Positions 51,105 through 60,984 of a DNA stretch of 64,000 nucleotides are shown here, piece by piece. Made by a program: the position numbers and the translations under genes. Every line of letters begins with the position of its first letter. The first letter of the stretch is position 1. Source of the DNA: Marinilactibacillus sp042660675 (GTDB lineage: Bacteria > Bacillota > Bacilli > Lactobacillales > Carnobacteriaceae_A); contig NZ_JBHSUL010000012.1 in the NCBI RefSeq assembly GCF_042660675.1, forward strand, positions 62,001 to 126,000, written 5' to 3'. The notes below the pieces were generated by a model that worked only from the letters and a program-made list of their open reading frames with translations, had not been told where the DNA came from and did no database searches.

Positions 51105-53561
51105 TTAGCCTAATCTCGTATGTGTCTCTTCATCGTGTGAGAAAACGGCTTCTTTCGCTTTCCCGCGATCTGCTTTCCCTTTAGCTGTTGTTTGTTCACG
51201 CTGCAAGTTCTGACGGATTTGAGATTTCATCAATAGACGAGTTACTTCATAATCTATTTCACCAATCATGTCTTCAAACAAAGTGAAACCTTCTTGCTGG
51301 TATTCAGTTAGTGGATTGAATTGTCCATATGAACGAAGTCCGATACCTTGTCGTAACTGATCCATTTGGTCAATATGGTCTGTCCATTTACGGTCTACTA
51401 CTCTTAAGATAACCACTTTTTCAAACTCAAGAACTTGTTCTTTACCATTTAATTGAGCGGTTTTCTCTTCGTAATTTTTACGAGAAAGTTCGATTAGTAT
51501 CGTTTCAATTTCTTTTGCTGATTTCCCTTTTAAATCATCTTCAGATAATTCTTCAGGGTGTACAAGTACGGTATGCGCAAACTCAATAATATGCGAAAGA
51601 TTCCACTTAGTACGGTCTTCTTCTTGTGTATTTAACTGAACGTAACGTTCAATTGTACGACGAATCATTGGTACCGTTACATAATTCAATGTATCATTTT
51701 CTAAAATCACTTCAAGTCTTTGATTGTAAATGACTTCACGTTGTTCACGCATAACATCATCGTATTTCAAGACGTTTCTACGTGTATCGTAGTTATTCCC
51801 CTCAACACGTTTCTGTGCGGATTCAACTTGTCTACTAATCATGCGACTTTGAATGACTGCGTCGTCTTCAGAAATTTTGAGTTGTTCTAGAACCATACGA
51901 ATACGTTCTGAACCAAATCGTTTCATTAAATCATCTTCAAGTGATAGATAAAATTGAGAAACACCAGGATCTCCCTGACGACCAGCACGTCCACGTAATT
52001 GATTATCGATACGTCTTGATTCATGACGTTCCGTACCAATAACGGCTAAACCACCCATTTCTTTGACTCCGGGTCCAAGTTTGATATCTGTACCACGTCC
52101 AGCCATATTGGTTGCGATTGTTACAGCACCAGGTTGTCCAGCATTTACAACGATTTCCGCTTCTCTGAAATGGTTTTTAGCATTCAATACTTCGTGTGGC
52201 ACGCCTTCTTTAGTCAATAAACGGCTAATTCGTTCAGATGTTTCAACCGCTACAGTACCGACTAAAATTGGTTGTCCTTTTTGATGACGTTCTTTGATGT
52301 CTTGTGCAACAGCATTAAACTTACTTTCAAGTGTTGGATAAAGTAAATCATCGCGGTCATCACGAATCAATTCACGGTTAGTCGGTATAGCGATAACGTT
52401 CATATTGTAAATCTCGCGGAATTCTTCTTCTTCTGTTTTAGCCGTACCTGTCATACCAGATAATTTTTTGTACATACGGAAGTAGTTTTGGAAAGTAATG
52501 GTTGCCATAGTCTTGGATTCTTTTTGAATCTCAACTCCTTCTTTAGCTTCAATGGCTTGATGAAGACCGTCAGAATAACGACGACCATCCATAATTCGTC
52601 CAGTAAACTGATCTACGATCTTAACTTCGCCGTCGTCAACAACATAGTCAATATCCAGTAACATAATAAAGTTTGCTCGCAAAGCTTGATCCAAGTGATG
52701 AATCAAGGACTGGTTCTCTAAATCGTATAGATTTTTTACTCGGAATGTTTTTTCAGCTTTTTCTATACCATCTTCTGTAAGAGAAATGGATTTAGACTGA
52801 AGATCGATTGTATAATCTTTTTCTTCTTTTAGACCTTTAACAAAAAAGTCTGTACGTGTATAAAAAGAAGTTGAGCGATTAGCTTGACCAGAAATAATCA
52901 AAGGTGTTCTCGCCTCATCCACTAAAATTGAATCGACCTCATCTAAAATGGCAAAATTCAATGGACGCTGTGCCATTTGCTCTTTGTATACGACCATATT
53001 ATCTCTCAGATAATCGAAGCCAAGTTCGTTATTTGTAGAATACGTGATATCACAAAGATACGCTTCTCTTTTTTCATTCGGATTTTTTCCGTTTAAGTTC
53101 AATCCAACCGTTAGACCCATCCAACGATATAACTCACCCATTTCTTCTGCATCACGCGTAGCAAGGTAGTCATTTACTGTAACGACATGGACACCTTCCC
53201 CTGAAATAGCATTCAGATAAACCGGCATAGTAGCCGTTAAGGTTTTTCCCTCACCAGTTTTCATTTCAGAGATATTTCCTTCATGAAGGGCTATCCCCCC
53301 CATTAATTGAACACGGAAAGGAAATAATCCAAGTACTCGTTTAGCTGCTTCTCGAATCGTTGCAAAAGATTCTGGTAGCAAATCATCTAAAGTTTCTCCA
53401 TTATTAAATCGTGTTTTAAATTCCTCAGTACGAGCTTTCAATGCTTCATCCGTTAAAGCAGCAATCTCGCCTTCCATACTTTCAATCTGGTCAGCGATTT
53501 TACCATAACGACGTAGCTCTTTTTTGTCATTATCGAATAAGTTTTTAAGTAAATGAGCCAT
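51105..53561 (-). CDS. secA: Preprotein translocase ATPase SecA (without C-terminal zinc finger)
   Basis: The 818-residue motor pushes unfolded preproteins through SecYEG. It has Walker A MKTGEGKT, DEVDSILVDEARTPLIISG, the preprotein cross-linking domain, GTAKTEEEEF, TNMAGRGTDIKLG and the helical scaffold/wing domains. The usual C-terminal metal site CxCxSGxxxxxC is missing: the protein ends in AVFSHDEETHTRLG, and no other frame downstream contains it. ATG 53561 has GAGGAG 10 bases ahead; the frame runs further upstream to 53612 without a site. It precedes prfB, as in Bacillus. Confidence 0.96.
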   Translation of the reverse strand: MAHLLKNLFDNDKKELRRYGKIADQIESMEGEIAALTDEALKARTEEFKTRFNNGETLDDLLPESFATIREAAKRVLGLFPFRVQLMGGIALHEGNISEMKTGEGKTLTATMPVYLNAISGEGVHVVTVNDYLATRDAEEMGELYRWMGLTVGLNLNGKNPNEKREAYLCDITYSTNNELGFDYLRDNMVVYKEQMAQRPLNFAILDEVDSILVDEARTPLIISGQANRSTSFYTRTDFFVKGLKEEKDYTIDLQSKSISLTEDGIEKAEKTFRVKNLYDLENQSLIHHLDQALRANFIMLLDIDYVVDDGEVKIVDQFTGRIMDGRRYSDGLHQAIEAKEGVEIQKESKTMATITFQNYFRMYKKLSGMTGTAKTEEEEFREIYNMNVIAIPTNRELIRDDRDDLLYPTLESKFNAVAQDIKERHQKGQPILVGTVAVETSERISRLLTKEGVPHEVLNAKNHFREAEIVVNAGQPGAVTIATNMAGRGTDIKLGPGVKEMGGLAVIGTERHESRRIDNQLRGRAGRQGDPGVSQFYLSLEDDLMKRFGSERIRMVLEQLKISEDDAVIQSRMISRQVESAQKRVEGNNYDTRRNVLKYDDVMREQREVIYNQRLEVILENDTLNYVTVPMIRRTIERYVQLNTQEEDRTKWNLSHIIEFAHTVLVHPEELSEDDLKGKSAKEIETILIELSRKNYEEKTAQLNGKEQVLEFEKVVILRVVDRKWTDHIDQMDQLRQGIGLRSYGQFNPLTEYQQEGFTLFEDMIGEIDYEVTRLLMKSQIRQNLQREQTTAKGKADRGKAKEAVFSHDEETHTRLG

Positions 53562-53764
53562 TTTTAAAAATCTCCTCTTTAATCGTTTAATCTCTTTTTC
53601 GTTATATATCAAATGCTATTCTTGTCGATTTTCATACTATACTATCATACCATTATTATATACTAAAAAAAAGTCCAGTTATCATGCTTTACAGAGGTTT
53701 ACAATTTTGTAATCTCTATACATAAATCGGCTAAAAGATTTTACTTTAAGTAGATAAATAAAAG

Positions 53765-53797
53765 CAAAAAAAGACAGGCAACAAACTGCCTGTCTTT
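53765..53797 (-). terminator. Terminator of hpf
   Basis: Perfect eleven-base arms AAAGACAGGCA (53770-53780) and TGCCTGTCTTT (53787-53797), with seven T on the minus strand after the stem. Confidence 0.92.
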
Positions 53798-53810
53798 CTC
53801 TAAAATAGAA

Positions 53811-54386
53811 TTAATCTGTTTCAATCAATCCGTATTTACCGTCTTTACGTTTATAAACGATGCTAGAACCATTTGTATCTGCGTCTTCGAAAATAAAGAA
53901 GTTATGTCCTAACATGTCCATTTGAAGAATCGCTTCTTCAGCATTCATTGGTTTCAAGCTTAAACGTTTTGTTCTAACGATTGCAGCACCAATTTCTTCT
54001 TCTGTTGCTTCGTCATCTTCTACCTCAAGATCTGCCCATAAATCAGGGTCTGTCGGTTGTGGTGCATCTACCCCTTGTGATTTACGGTTCTTACGATTAA
54101 TTTTTGTTTTATATTTTCTCATTTGTCTTTCCAGTTTGCTTACAACTAAATCAACACTGCCATATAGATCTGGAGAAGTTTCTTCCGCACGTAAAACGAT
54201 GTAAGGAAGTGGTACAGTTACTTCTACTTTCGCAGTTTTATCAGAGTAGGTTTTTAAATTCACATGTGCATTTGCTTCTGGCACATCCTTGAAATATTTC
54301 TCGATCTTACCTACCTTTTTTTCAACATAATCCCTAATTGCTTGGGTCACTTCTATGTTTTCTCCGCGAACATTGTATCTTAGCAT
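53811..54386 (-). CDS. hpf: Long-form ribosome hibernation promoting factor
   Basis: The 191-residue protein has an N-terminal HPF/YfiA domain (about 1-105, MLRYNVRGENIEVTQAIRDY) with conserved basic residues and a C-terminal domain (about 135-191, VRTKRLSLKPMNAEEAILQM, LGHNFFIF) used by the long form to dimerise 70S ribosomes into 100S. Length is typical for Firmicutes. It inactivates ribosomes in stationary phase or stress. It is a single-gene unit between comFC and secA, as in Bacillus (yvyD). A TGC-TAGAAT extended -10 lies near 54430. Confidence 0.95.
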   Translation of the reverse strand: MLRYNVRGENIEVTQAIRDYVEKKVGKIEKYFKDVPEANAHVNLKTYSDKTAKVEVTVPLPYIVLRAEETSPDLYGSVDLVVSKLERQMRKYKTKINRKNRKSQGVDAPQPTDPDLWADLEVEDDEATEEEIGAAIVRTKRLSLKPMNAEEAILQMDMLGHNFFIFEDADTNGSSIVYKRKDGKYGLIETD

Positions 54387-54548
54387 ATTCCTTCACCCTT
54401 CCAAATCTTATTTACTATGAGCCATTCTAGCACAAATCGCAGAATAACTCTCTAACAAACCATTGAAGCTTGTTTGTTATCTTATATTGATTATACATGA
54501 TAGCGGTTACTTTCTCAATGAATCTCTACTATTTAATGGATATTCCTT

Positions 54549-55244
54549 TTATCTGAATACCGATAAGGATTGAACGTCCTTTGCCCCTTCCGATAGAAGG
54601 TACTCCATGGCATAGATCATCGTTCTTCCAGTTGTGTAAACATCGTCTATAACGAGTACATTTTTTCCTTTTATTGATTCTTTATTATGATCTGCCATAC
54701 AAAACGGTTGGATGGATTGTAACCTTTCCTGCCTAGTTTTTTTTGATTGATTCTTTTCAGTTGTCGTGTTCTCAAGTAAGTTTGTATAAGGGATTCTTGC
54801 TGTCTTAAGCATGATTTCCGTTTGGTTGAATCCTCTAATTTGAAAACTTCTTTTAGATATAGGAATGGGTACAATCATATCGATTGCAGACATACTTCCT
54901 ATCGCTTTGATTAAATCTTCTGAAATCATTCTGGCTACTCTAATATCACCTGTGAATTTGTATCGTTCCATCCATTCTTTGGCAAAAGCATTATAGGTAT
55001 ATAAAGCTTTATGATTCAGCGACTCTATCTTACTAGCCTTTATCCATTTTTGGCAGTCTTGACATACTTCGGTCGTTTCTTGCACACGAGAACAAAAAGG
55101 ACAGCTAGGATTACCGCTTATTTTCTCTAACTTCGAATAACAAGATGCACATGCTGATTGAGCTTTCAGCTTTTTAAATGTAAATAAATCACTTATCGTC
55201 AATTTACTAGTTATCTGTTGACCACACCAGATACATCTTGTCAT
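54549..55244 (-). CDS. comFC: ComFC-type phosphoribosyltransferase-fold competence protein
   Basis: The 231-residue protein has an N-terminal four- to six-cysteine zinc region (CIWCGQQ, ACASCYSKLEK, CPFCSRVQETTEVCQDC) and a C-terminal PRTase fold with the PRPP loop VLVIDDVYTTGRT near 201-213. ComFC works with ComFA in uptake of transforming DNA. Its ATG overlaps the comFA stop by 4 bases. Presence of both suggests natural competence capacity, though late competence pilus genes are not in the window. Confidence 0.92.
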   Translation of the reverse strand: MTRCIWCGQQITSKLTISDLFTFKKLKAQSACASCYSKLEKISGNPSCPFCSRVQETTEVCQDCQKWIKASKIESLNHKALYTYNAFAKEWMERYKFTGDIRVARMISEDLIKAIGSMSAIDMIVPIPISKRSFQIRGFNQTEIMLKTARIPYTNLLENTTTEKNQSKKTRQERLQSIQPFCMADHNKESIKGKNVLVIDDVYTTGRTMIYAMEYLLSEGAKDVQSLSVFR

Positions 55245-56593
55245 GTTAATAGAAGCCCTCTCTTTTTTGCGATAGTATTCATCTTCCTGATTTGCCGAAT
55301 GGCTCTTTTCATTTCTATTGTCATTCCATCGTGGAAATACAAAACCTCTCCTGTTGGGTATTCTGGAGAGCGACCGGCTCTTCCAGCAATCTGAACCAGA
55401 GAAGACTCTGTAAAAATTCGGTCATCAGCACCAATAACGAGCACATCAATATCTGGAAAGGTTACACCCCTTTCGAGAATAGTTGTTGTCATTAAGAAGT
55501 CCAATTTTTTCTCCCTCATCAATAGAACTTTTTGCTTTCTTTGGTCATCTTGTGAATGGACAGCTTCAAATCTAGCTTCTTTGAACCTACGCTGCAAAAT
55601 AATTTCAAATGTTTCCATCCATTCTATATTAGGTATAAATAACAGAAACTTCTTTTGAAGATCTAGTCGTTTTGTGATTTCTTTAAACACCTTTGTAGCT
55701 TGCTTAGGTTTAAGTAAGCTCTTTTCCCAATTTGGCTCTCTTATCACAATTGGGATTGGTAGCGGATGGCCGTGATATCTGGCCGGGAGTATGCTCGCTT
55801 TTAATTTCTTTTGACTAATCTTCTTCTGATCGCTACGGTCAGGTGTCGCCGTAAGATAAATCAGTGCAGACTGCGGTTTTCTTGCTTTATCTACCGCGAA
55901 ATGTAGTGCTTCATCTAGTTTGAATGGAAAGGCATCGATTTCATCAATAATTAACAAATCAAAAGCTTCTTTGAATCGATAAAGCTGATGTGTTGTGGCT
56001 ACAACTAGTTGCGTATATGTATAAGTTTCCTCCATTCCTCCATATAACACGCTCATTGACACATTAGGAAAAGCTTTTTGGATCCTAGGCGCCAGTTCAA
56101 GACAGACATCTACTCTTGGAGATGCTAAACAAATTCTTTTATGTGCTTTGATTGCTTTTTCTATTCCTGGAAACAACATTTCTGTTTTTCCTGCGCCCGC
56201 CACTGCCCAAAGTAAACGAACTTCATTAGAATCAATGGATTGAATAATTTCCTCGGAAGCTTCTCTTTGCTGGTTGGATAAAGTACCTTTCCATGCTAAA
56301 ACTGGATCTTTAGATATTTCAAATTGATTCGGTTCAGGTGTATGAAAAAACTTTGAACACCTTCTGACTTTTCCCATCTGCAGACAATTCGTACAGTAAG
56401 TACAAGGTTGTCCACAAAAACAGTTATTGAATTCAATCGGAGTGATTTTTGTGTTACATCGTCTACAATATTCCTGACCCTTCTTTAAAAAAAATCCAGA
56501 GGTTTCTATTCGGCCACTTTCTTCTAGTTTTTCAAAATCTACGTTAACACATTCGGATTCCAATATTTCTCTACCATATAATTGATTAACCAT
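55241..56593 (-). CDS. comFA: ComFA DEAD/DEAH-type DNA translocase
   Basis: The 450-residue ATPase has a zinc-binding cysteine cluster near 45-90 (YCRRCNTKI, NCFCGQPCTYCTNC), Walker A AVAGAGKTEM, Walker B LIIDEIDAFPF, motif III LTATPD and motif VI GRAGRSP. ComFA drives single-stranded DNA import during competence. I chose ATG 56593 because GGAG lies 6 bases before it; ATG 56605 is also in frame and may be used. It is first in a comFA-comFC operon; degV lies upstream on the same strand. Confidence 0.92.
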   Translation of the reverse strand: MVNQLYGREILESECVNVDFEKLEESGRIETSGFFLKKGQEYCRRCNTKITPIEFNNCFCGQPCTYCTNCLQMGKVRRCSKFFHTPEPNQFEISKDPVLAWKGTLSNQQREASEEIIQSIDSNEVRLLWAVAGAGKTEMLFPGIEKAIKAHKRICLASPRVDVCLELAPRIQKAFPNVSMSVLYGGMEETYTYTQLVVATTHQLYRFKEAFDLLIIDEIDAFPFKLDEALHFAVDKARKPQSALIYLTATPDRSDQKKISQKKLKASILPARYHGHPLPIPIVIREPNWEKSLLKPKQATKVFKEITKRLDLQKKFLLFIPNIEWMETFEIILQRRFKEARFEAVHSQDDQRKQKVLLMREKKLDFLMTTTILERGVTFPDIDVLVIGADDRIFTESSLVQIAGRAGRSPEYPTGEVLYFHDGMTIEMKRAIRQIRKMNTIAKKRGLLLT

Positions 56594-56734
56594 CCCTAGC
56601 TCCATTCATATAGACTCGTTTTCTTCCTATCTATATAAACTATTAAAATAGTAATTTTCTGACGAAAAAAAGCCAGTACACAAATGTACTGACTCAATTG
56701 AATAATATAAAAAAAGTTAACACTAGTTTTAGTT

Positions 56735-57592
56735 TCAAGATTCATCTGTTTTGATTGTCCAAGTTAGGCCAATTGCACCTTCGCCAGTATGAACACCTAT
56801 AACAGGTCCTAAAAAGCTTAAATTAAATTCGACTTCTGGGAAATCAATTTCAAGTCTCTCTTTGAACGCTTTCGCTTCATCTTCGCTGAATGCATGAACA
56901 ATCGTTGCTTGAATTGGATAATCAGAGTCTTTAACTGATTTTTCAAGCAGGCTTTCGATTTTTCTTAACGCTTTTCGTTTGGTACGAATTTTATCATAAG
57001 GTACGATCAGTCCATCAACAAAGGTTAATACCGGTTTGATATTTAAAAATGTACCCACACTACCAGCGGCTCTCGATAAACGTCCGCCTTTTACTAAATT
57101 CGTTAAATCATCTACAACGAAGTATAATTCAGTTGCGGCTTTAATCGTATCAAGCTTTTCCAAAATCATTTCGACGCTTGCACCGTTCTTAGCCAATTTC
57201 GCAGCTTCCATTACTTGAAAAGCTTGCCCTGCAGCAGCTAATTCAGAATCATACGGAAATACCTTCACGTTCTCTAACGATTTTGAGACACTAACGGCGT
57301 TTTGATACGTACCGGAAATATTACCTGATAAATGTATACTTATAATGGCATCATACGTTTTTCCGAGTTCTTCATAAAGCGCTACAAAATCGCCTACTGT
57401 CGGTTGTGAGCTAGTAGGTAGTTTATCCATTTCTCTAACTTTCAAGAAAAATTCCTCAGAAGTAATATCTCGTTCTTCTTTATAAACTTCATTTTCAACA
57501 ATACAAGATAATGGTACCGAATAGATATCATAGGCGTCATACTGTTCATGTGAGAGATAGGCTGTACTATCTGTTACTACGGCTATATTCAT
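56735..57592 (-). CDS. DegV-family fatty-acid-binding protein
   Basis: The 285-residue protein has the DegV start MNIAVVTDSTAYLS, TSQPTVGDFVALYEEL, ISIHLSGNISGTYQNA and DLTNLVKGGRLSRAAG. DegV proteins bind fatty acids; some act as FakB partners of the fatty acid kinase FakA that feeds exogenous fatty acids to phospholipids. FakA is not in the window. ATG 57592 has GAGGTG 5 bases ahead. The position next to comFA corresponds to Bacillus yviA. Confidence 0.9.
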   Translation of the reverse strand: MNIAVVTDSTAYLSHEQYDAYDIYSVPLSCIVENEVYKEERDITSEEFFLKVREMDKLPTSSQPTVGDFVALYEELGKTYDAIISIHLSGNISGTYQNAVSVSKSLENVKVFPYDSELAAAGQAFQVMEAAKLAKNGASVEMILEKLDTIKAATELYFVVDDLTNLVKGGRLSRAAGSVGTFLNIKPVLTFVDGLIVPYDKIRTKRKALRKIESLLEKSVKDSDYPIQATIVHAFSEDEAKAFKERLEIDFPEVEFNLSFLGPVIGVHTGEGAIGLTWTIKTDES

Positions 57593-57756
57593 TCTTTCAC
57601 CTCGTTTCATTCATTTGAATCCAGACTTTTATTTCTAACAAAATAGATAATCGTTCTTTTTGAATAAAGTATCTTATTAGCTCAATAAATCGCCTTGTAA
57701 ATACACCTTTTTCATTATACACTAACTGGATAAAAAAAAGAAAGGCTGAAAATAAC

Positions 57757-58392
57757 ATGGAAAATTTTCGGACCATAAAAGAGAGCGGTTCTTATGAAAT
57801 CGACATAAAAAAGTCAAGATTTATCTGTCATCTTAAAAGAACAGAAACAGAAGAAGACGCGAACGCTTTTATTGAAGCGATCAAAAAAGAACATTGGAAA
57901 GCCAATCATAATTGTTCTGCGTATATTATGGGAGAACGCTATGATATTCAACGTGCACATGATGATGGTGAACCTAGCGGGACGGCTGGTGTTCCTATGC
58001 TTGAAATTTTAAAGAAGCGGCAATTAAATAATGTGACAGCTGTCGTTACCCGATACTTTGGTGGAACTAAATTGGGTGCTGGTGGATTGATTCGTGCTTA
58101 TGGCGGCGTCGTTAATGAAGCTCTTTCTTCTATTGGAATTGTTGAACGCCTCCTGCATCAATATATGACCGTCACTGTCTCTTATCCACAAAGTGGACGA
58201 CTGGAAAACCAATTACGCCAGTCCGACTATCGACTTCAAGATATTCATTACACAGATACCGTTTCTTTTGAGTGCGTGATTGCATTAGAGAAAATGGATG
58301 CTTTTGTCTTGGATATTAAAGAATGGACAAGTGATCAAGGAAAAATAGTGTATGGACAAAAGGCTTGGATTGAAGTCCCTATTGAAGAATAA
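57757..58392 (+). CDS. YigZ/IMPACT-family protein
   Basis: The 211-residue protein has the IMPACT/UPF0029 N-terminal domain (SRFICHLKRTETEEDA, HDDGEPSGTAGVPMLEIL, TRYFGGTKLGAGGLIRAYGGVVNEAL) and a C-terminal DUF1949 domain (about 135-211). The eukaryotic relative affects translational control; bacterial YigZ/YvyE binds nucleic acid or ribosomes with unclear purpose. It is divergent from degV and upstream of an LCP gene, matching Bacillus yvyE beside lytR and tagO. Confidence 0.92.
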   Translation: MENFRTIKESGSYEIDIKKSRFICHLKRTETEEDANAFIEAIKKEHWKANHNCSAYIMGERYDIQRAHDDGEPSGTAGVPMLEILKKRQLNNVTAVVTRYFGGTKLGAGGLIRAYGGVVNEALSSIGIVERLLHQYMTVTVSYPQSGRLENQLRQSDYRLQDIHYTDTVSFECVIALEKMDAFVLDIKEWTSDQGKIVYGQKAWIEVPIEE

Positions 58393-58495
58393 GCTAGTAC
58401 CTTAATCCTTTTTGAGTTACACCATCAACAGCGATTCATTTTGTGACCACTTATGCACACTATACAGAGTTGTATCGTTTTTTTAACAAGAAAGC

Positions 58496-58524
58496 TTGAC
58501 ACTATACTTGAGAAAGAGAATAAT
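58496..58524 (+). promoter_or_regulatory. Sigma-A promoter of the first LCP gene
   Basis: Consensus TTGACA (58496-58501), 17 bases, AATAAT (58519-58524), about 62 bases before the start codon. Confidence 0.85.
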
Positions 58525-58585
58525 GTATTTTAGACAATTATGTCTAAAAATCTAAAATTTCTCGTCCTATAAAGGAGTATTTATT

Positions 58586-59695
58586 TTGTCTAAAAACAAT
58601 TCTAGTCGCGCGGTTAACCGTCGTTCGAATAAAAGTAAAAAGAAAAGTCAAATCATTATCCTCTGCATCTTGATTCCTATATTTATCGTCATCCTATTCG
58701 CAATGGCCTATTTTGCAAGATTGTTCGCCACTACAGAAAACGCTATTGAAGCCTCTTATCATGAAGTTGAACGAGCTAATCCTGTAGAAGAAGTGGATCC
58801 GATAGTAGAACCTGTGTCTTTCTTGATTATGGGTGTTGATAATGACGAAAATGATTCGCGTTCTTTAGGTTCTGCTAGAGCAGATTCAATTATTTACGCT
58901 ACTGTCAATCCAATTACTCGAGAAATGAATATGGTCTCTATCCCAAGAGATACATACTTGCCCATCATAAAAAATAATCAAGTCGTTCGAAACGATAGAA
59001 TTAACGCTGCTTACGCTGTTGGAGAAGAAAGTACTATGATCGAAACAGTAGAAAATTGGTTGGACGTTCCAATTCATTACTATGCTACATTCAACTTTGA
59101 TGCTTTCCTTGAAATCATTGACGCTTTGGACGGTATTGATATGGACGTTCCAATCACTTTTTCTGAACAAGACTCTTCTGGAAAAATGGGTACTATTCAT
59201 TTAGAAGAAGGATTCCAGACACTAAATGGAGAAGAAGCACTAGCACTTGCTCGAACAAGAAAAATCGATAACGATGTAGAACGTGGGCATCGCCAGCAGC
59301 TTGTTATTCAAGCCATCATGAACAAAGCATTGAACTTAGCTTCCCTTCCAAAATATACAGAAATCGTTGAGACAGTTGGCGCAAATATGAGAACCAATAT
59401 GAGAATGAAAGATATGACTGCATTAGCTCAAACAGGTCTAGACAGTAAATTCGCGATTGAATCTCACGTATTTGAATGGTCAAGTTTTATGGAAAGAGGT
59501 ATGGATTTGGTCAAAATCGATCCAACCAGCTTTGCTAATATTCAAATGGACCTTAAAAATTCACTAGATGCTAACGCATCTTCAAATCAATCCTATACAG
59601 AAGATTCAGACGAAGAAACCTCTTCTGGTCAAACAACTTATGACCAAGATGCCAGTGCTTCAGACCCTGTTACCTCTAGCTCTAGTTCAGATTAA
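58586..59695 (+). CDS. LytR-CpsA-Psr (LCP) family wall-polymer ligase
   Basis: The 369-residue protein has a basic cytoplasmic N-terminus (NRRSNKSKKK), one membrane helix (about 25-45) and an extracellular LCP domain with LIMGVDNDEN, ARADSIIYATVNP, VSIPRDTYLPI and NGEEALALARTRK...ERGHRQQ. LCP enzymes attach teichoic acids or capsule from lipid carriers to peptidoglycan; the Arg and Asp residues bind the pyrophosphate lipid. The C-terminal 45 residues are Ser/Thr/Asp-rich. It starts with TTG after AAAGGAG at 8 bases. A second LCP gene flanks tagO on the other side. Confidence 0.92.
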   Translation: MSKNNSSRAVNRRSNKSKKKSQIIILCILIPIFIVILFAMAYFARLFATTENAIEASYHEVERANPVEEVDPIVEPVSFLIMGVDNDENDSRSLGSARADSIIYATVNPITREMNMVSIPRDTYLPIIKNNQVVRNDRINAAYAVGEESTMIETVENWLDVPIHYYATFNFDAFLEIIDALDGIDMDVPITFSEQDSSGKMGTIHLEEGFQTLNGEEALALARTRKIDNDVERGHRQQLVIQAIMNKALNLASLPKYTEIVETVGANMRTNMRMKDMTALAQTGLDSKFAIESHVFEWSSFMERGMDLVKIDPTSFANIQMDLKNSLDANASSNQSYTEDSDEETSSGQTTYDQDASASDPVTSSSSSD

Positions 59696-59704
59696 CGATC
59701 TTAA

Positions 59705-59746
59705 CAAAGAAACCAGACGCCTTATTGGCCGTCTGGTTTCTTTTTA
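59705..59746. terminator. Bidirectional terminator between the LCP gene and tagO
   Basis: Perfect fourteen-base arms AAAGAAACCAGACG (59706-59719) and CGTCTGGTTTCTTT (59730-59743). It overlaps the intergenic end of tagO and serves both converging genes. Confidence 0.92.
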
Positions 59747-60822
59747 TTTAATCGATTTCCGAATTCTCTTAGTGATTTGAGTAAAGGTCTTCTATCAGCG
59801 CCAACCAAACCAATAATTTCAACAAACAACTCTACGCCAATCACTACTGAAATAGTTAAAAGAGCCGAGCCCCAAAACGTAGAAAAGTTGTAGAGTAAAG
59901 CAATCACTGAAAATATAGCTGACACACTATAGATAGCTAACACGGTTTGTCTATGAGATAATCCCAGCGACATCAACCTATGATGAATATGATTTTTATC
60001 TGCGACAGATATAGACTGACGATTTATTTTTCGCCTAAGTATGGCAAAAAGCGTATCCGTTATCGGAATACCTAAAATGACAACAGGTAAAACCAAAGAA
60101 ATCAATGTTGCATTCTTAAGTCCTTGTAACGAAAAGACACCGATCATAAATCCGATAAACAACGCTCCCGTGTCTCCTAGAAAAATACTAGCTGGTTGAA
60201 AATTATAGGGCCAGAAACCAGCGATTGCACCAATCAAGATAAAGATCATAATAGAAATCGAAACTTCTTGGATCGTTAAAAAGAAAAACCCGATAATTCC
60301 CATAGTTGTTAGTGCAATAATGGATACCCCGCTAGCTAATCCATCCAGTCCGTCTATCAAGTTTACCGCATTTGTAAAGCCAAGTATCCAAATCAGTGTG
60401 AATGGTAAACTCCAAGAACCAAATTCTAGTGTACCTATAAAAGGCAATGTCATGGTTTCCAAGGAAACATCCCCAAAATAAGAAACGATAAACGCTCCAA
60501 TGAGGATACCAGTAATTTTTAGTAACGGACTAAGGTTTTTCAAATCGTCAATCATACCGGTGATTAGCACCGCTAATGATCCTAGAAAAATAGGAAAAAC
60601 AATAGAATGTGGAATCGGTAGTAAGACAAACAAAGAAAAATAAAATGCAGTAAAGATCGTTATACCACCCATTGTTGGCATCACTTTATTGTGCACTCTT
60701 CTTGCGTCCGGTATATCGACTATTTTTAATTTGATTGCGATTCTTTTATAAATTGCCGTCAGCCCTATACTAATAATTGTAGTAGCAATCGTGACAAGCA
60801 AAACTAAGTACATATCATACAT
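59722..60822 (-). CDS. tagO: UDP-GlcNAc:undecaprenyl-phosphate GlcNAc-1-phosphate transferase (TagO/WecA type)
   Basis: The 366-residue membrane enzyme has about eleven helices and MraY/WecA-family motifs: PTMGGITIF, GMIDDLKNLSPLLKI, NLIDGLDGLASG, FQPASIFLGDTGALFIG and a cytoplasmic HHRLMSLGLSHRQ loop. It starts wall teichoic acid or related glycopolymer synthesis by loading GlcNAc-1-phosphate on undecaprenyl phosphate. Flanking LCP genes, which attach the finished polymer, support that role. ATG 60822 has GAG 8 bases ahead; ATG 60828 is possible but too close to it. tag/tar synthesis genes are not in the window. Confidence 0.92.
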   Translation of the reverse strand: MYDMYLVLLVTIATTIISIGLTAIYKRIAIKLKIVDIPDARRVHNKVMPTMGGITIFTAFYFSLFVLLPIPHSIVFPIFLGSLAVLITGMIDDLKNLSPLLKITGILIGAFIVSYFGDVSLETMTLPFIGTLEFGSWSLPFTLIWILGFTNAVNLIDGLDGLASGVSIIALTTMGIIGFFFLTIQEVSISIMIFILIGAIAGFWPYNFQPASIFLGDTGALFIGFMIGVFSLQGLKNATLISLVLPVVILGIPITDTLFAILRRKINRQSISVADKNHIHHRLMSLGLSHRQTVLAIYSVSAIFSVIALLYNFSTFWGSALLTISVVIGVELFVEIIGLVGADRRPLLKSLREFGNRLNKKKPDGQ

Positions 60823-60854
60823 AATCATATCTCATTTCTGGTATACTTTCTTTC

Positions 60855-60890
60855 ATTATATCATTGCGAGAATCCAAAACACAATTGCAT
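60855..60890. promoter_or_regulatory. Back-to-back promoters of tagO and the second LCP gene
   Basis: For tagO (minus) TTGTGT (60884-60879), 18 bases, TATAAT (60860-60855) with a TGA extension. Adjoining it on the plus strand TTGCAT (60885-60890), 17 bases, TAAACT (60908-60913) for the LCP gene. The two -35 boxes touch, so the genes may be coordinated. Confidence 0.7.
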
Positions 60891-60984
60891 TTCTGCATCA
60901 ACTCAATTAAACTATAGAATAGGAATAGCGAGACTTATTTCAAAATTATCACGTCTTATATAACGATAAAGAATCGAGGCAGTC

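Noticed and set aside
51040..51110. Frameshift hiding a SecA zinc finger
   Set aside because: Reading the other frames after the stop gives no CxCxSG pattern, so the domain is absent rather than shifted.
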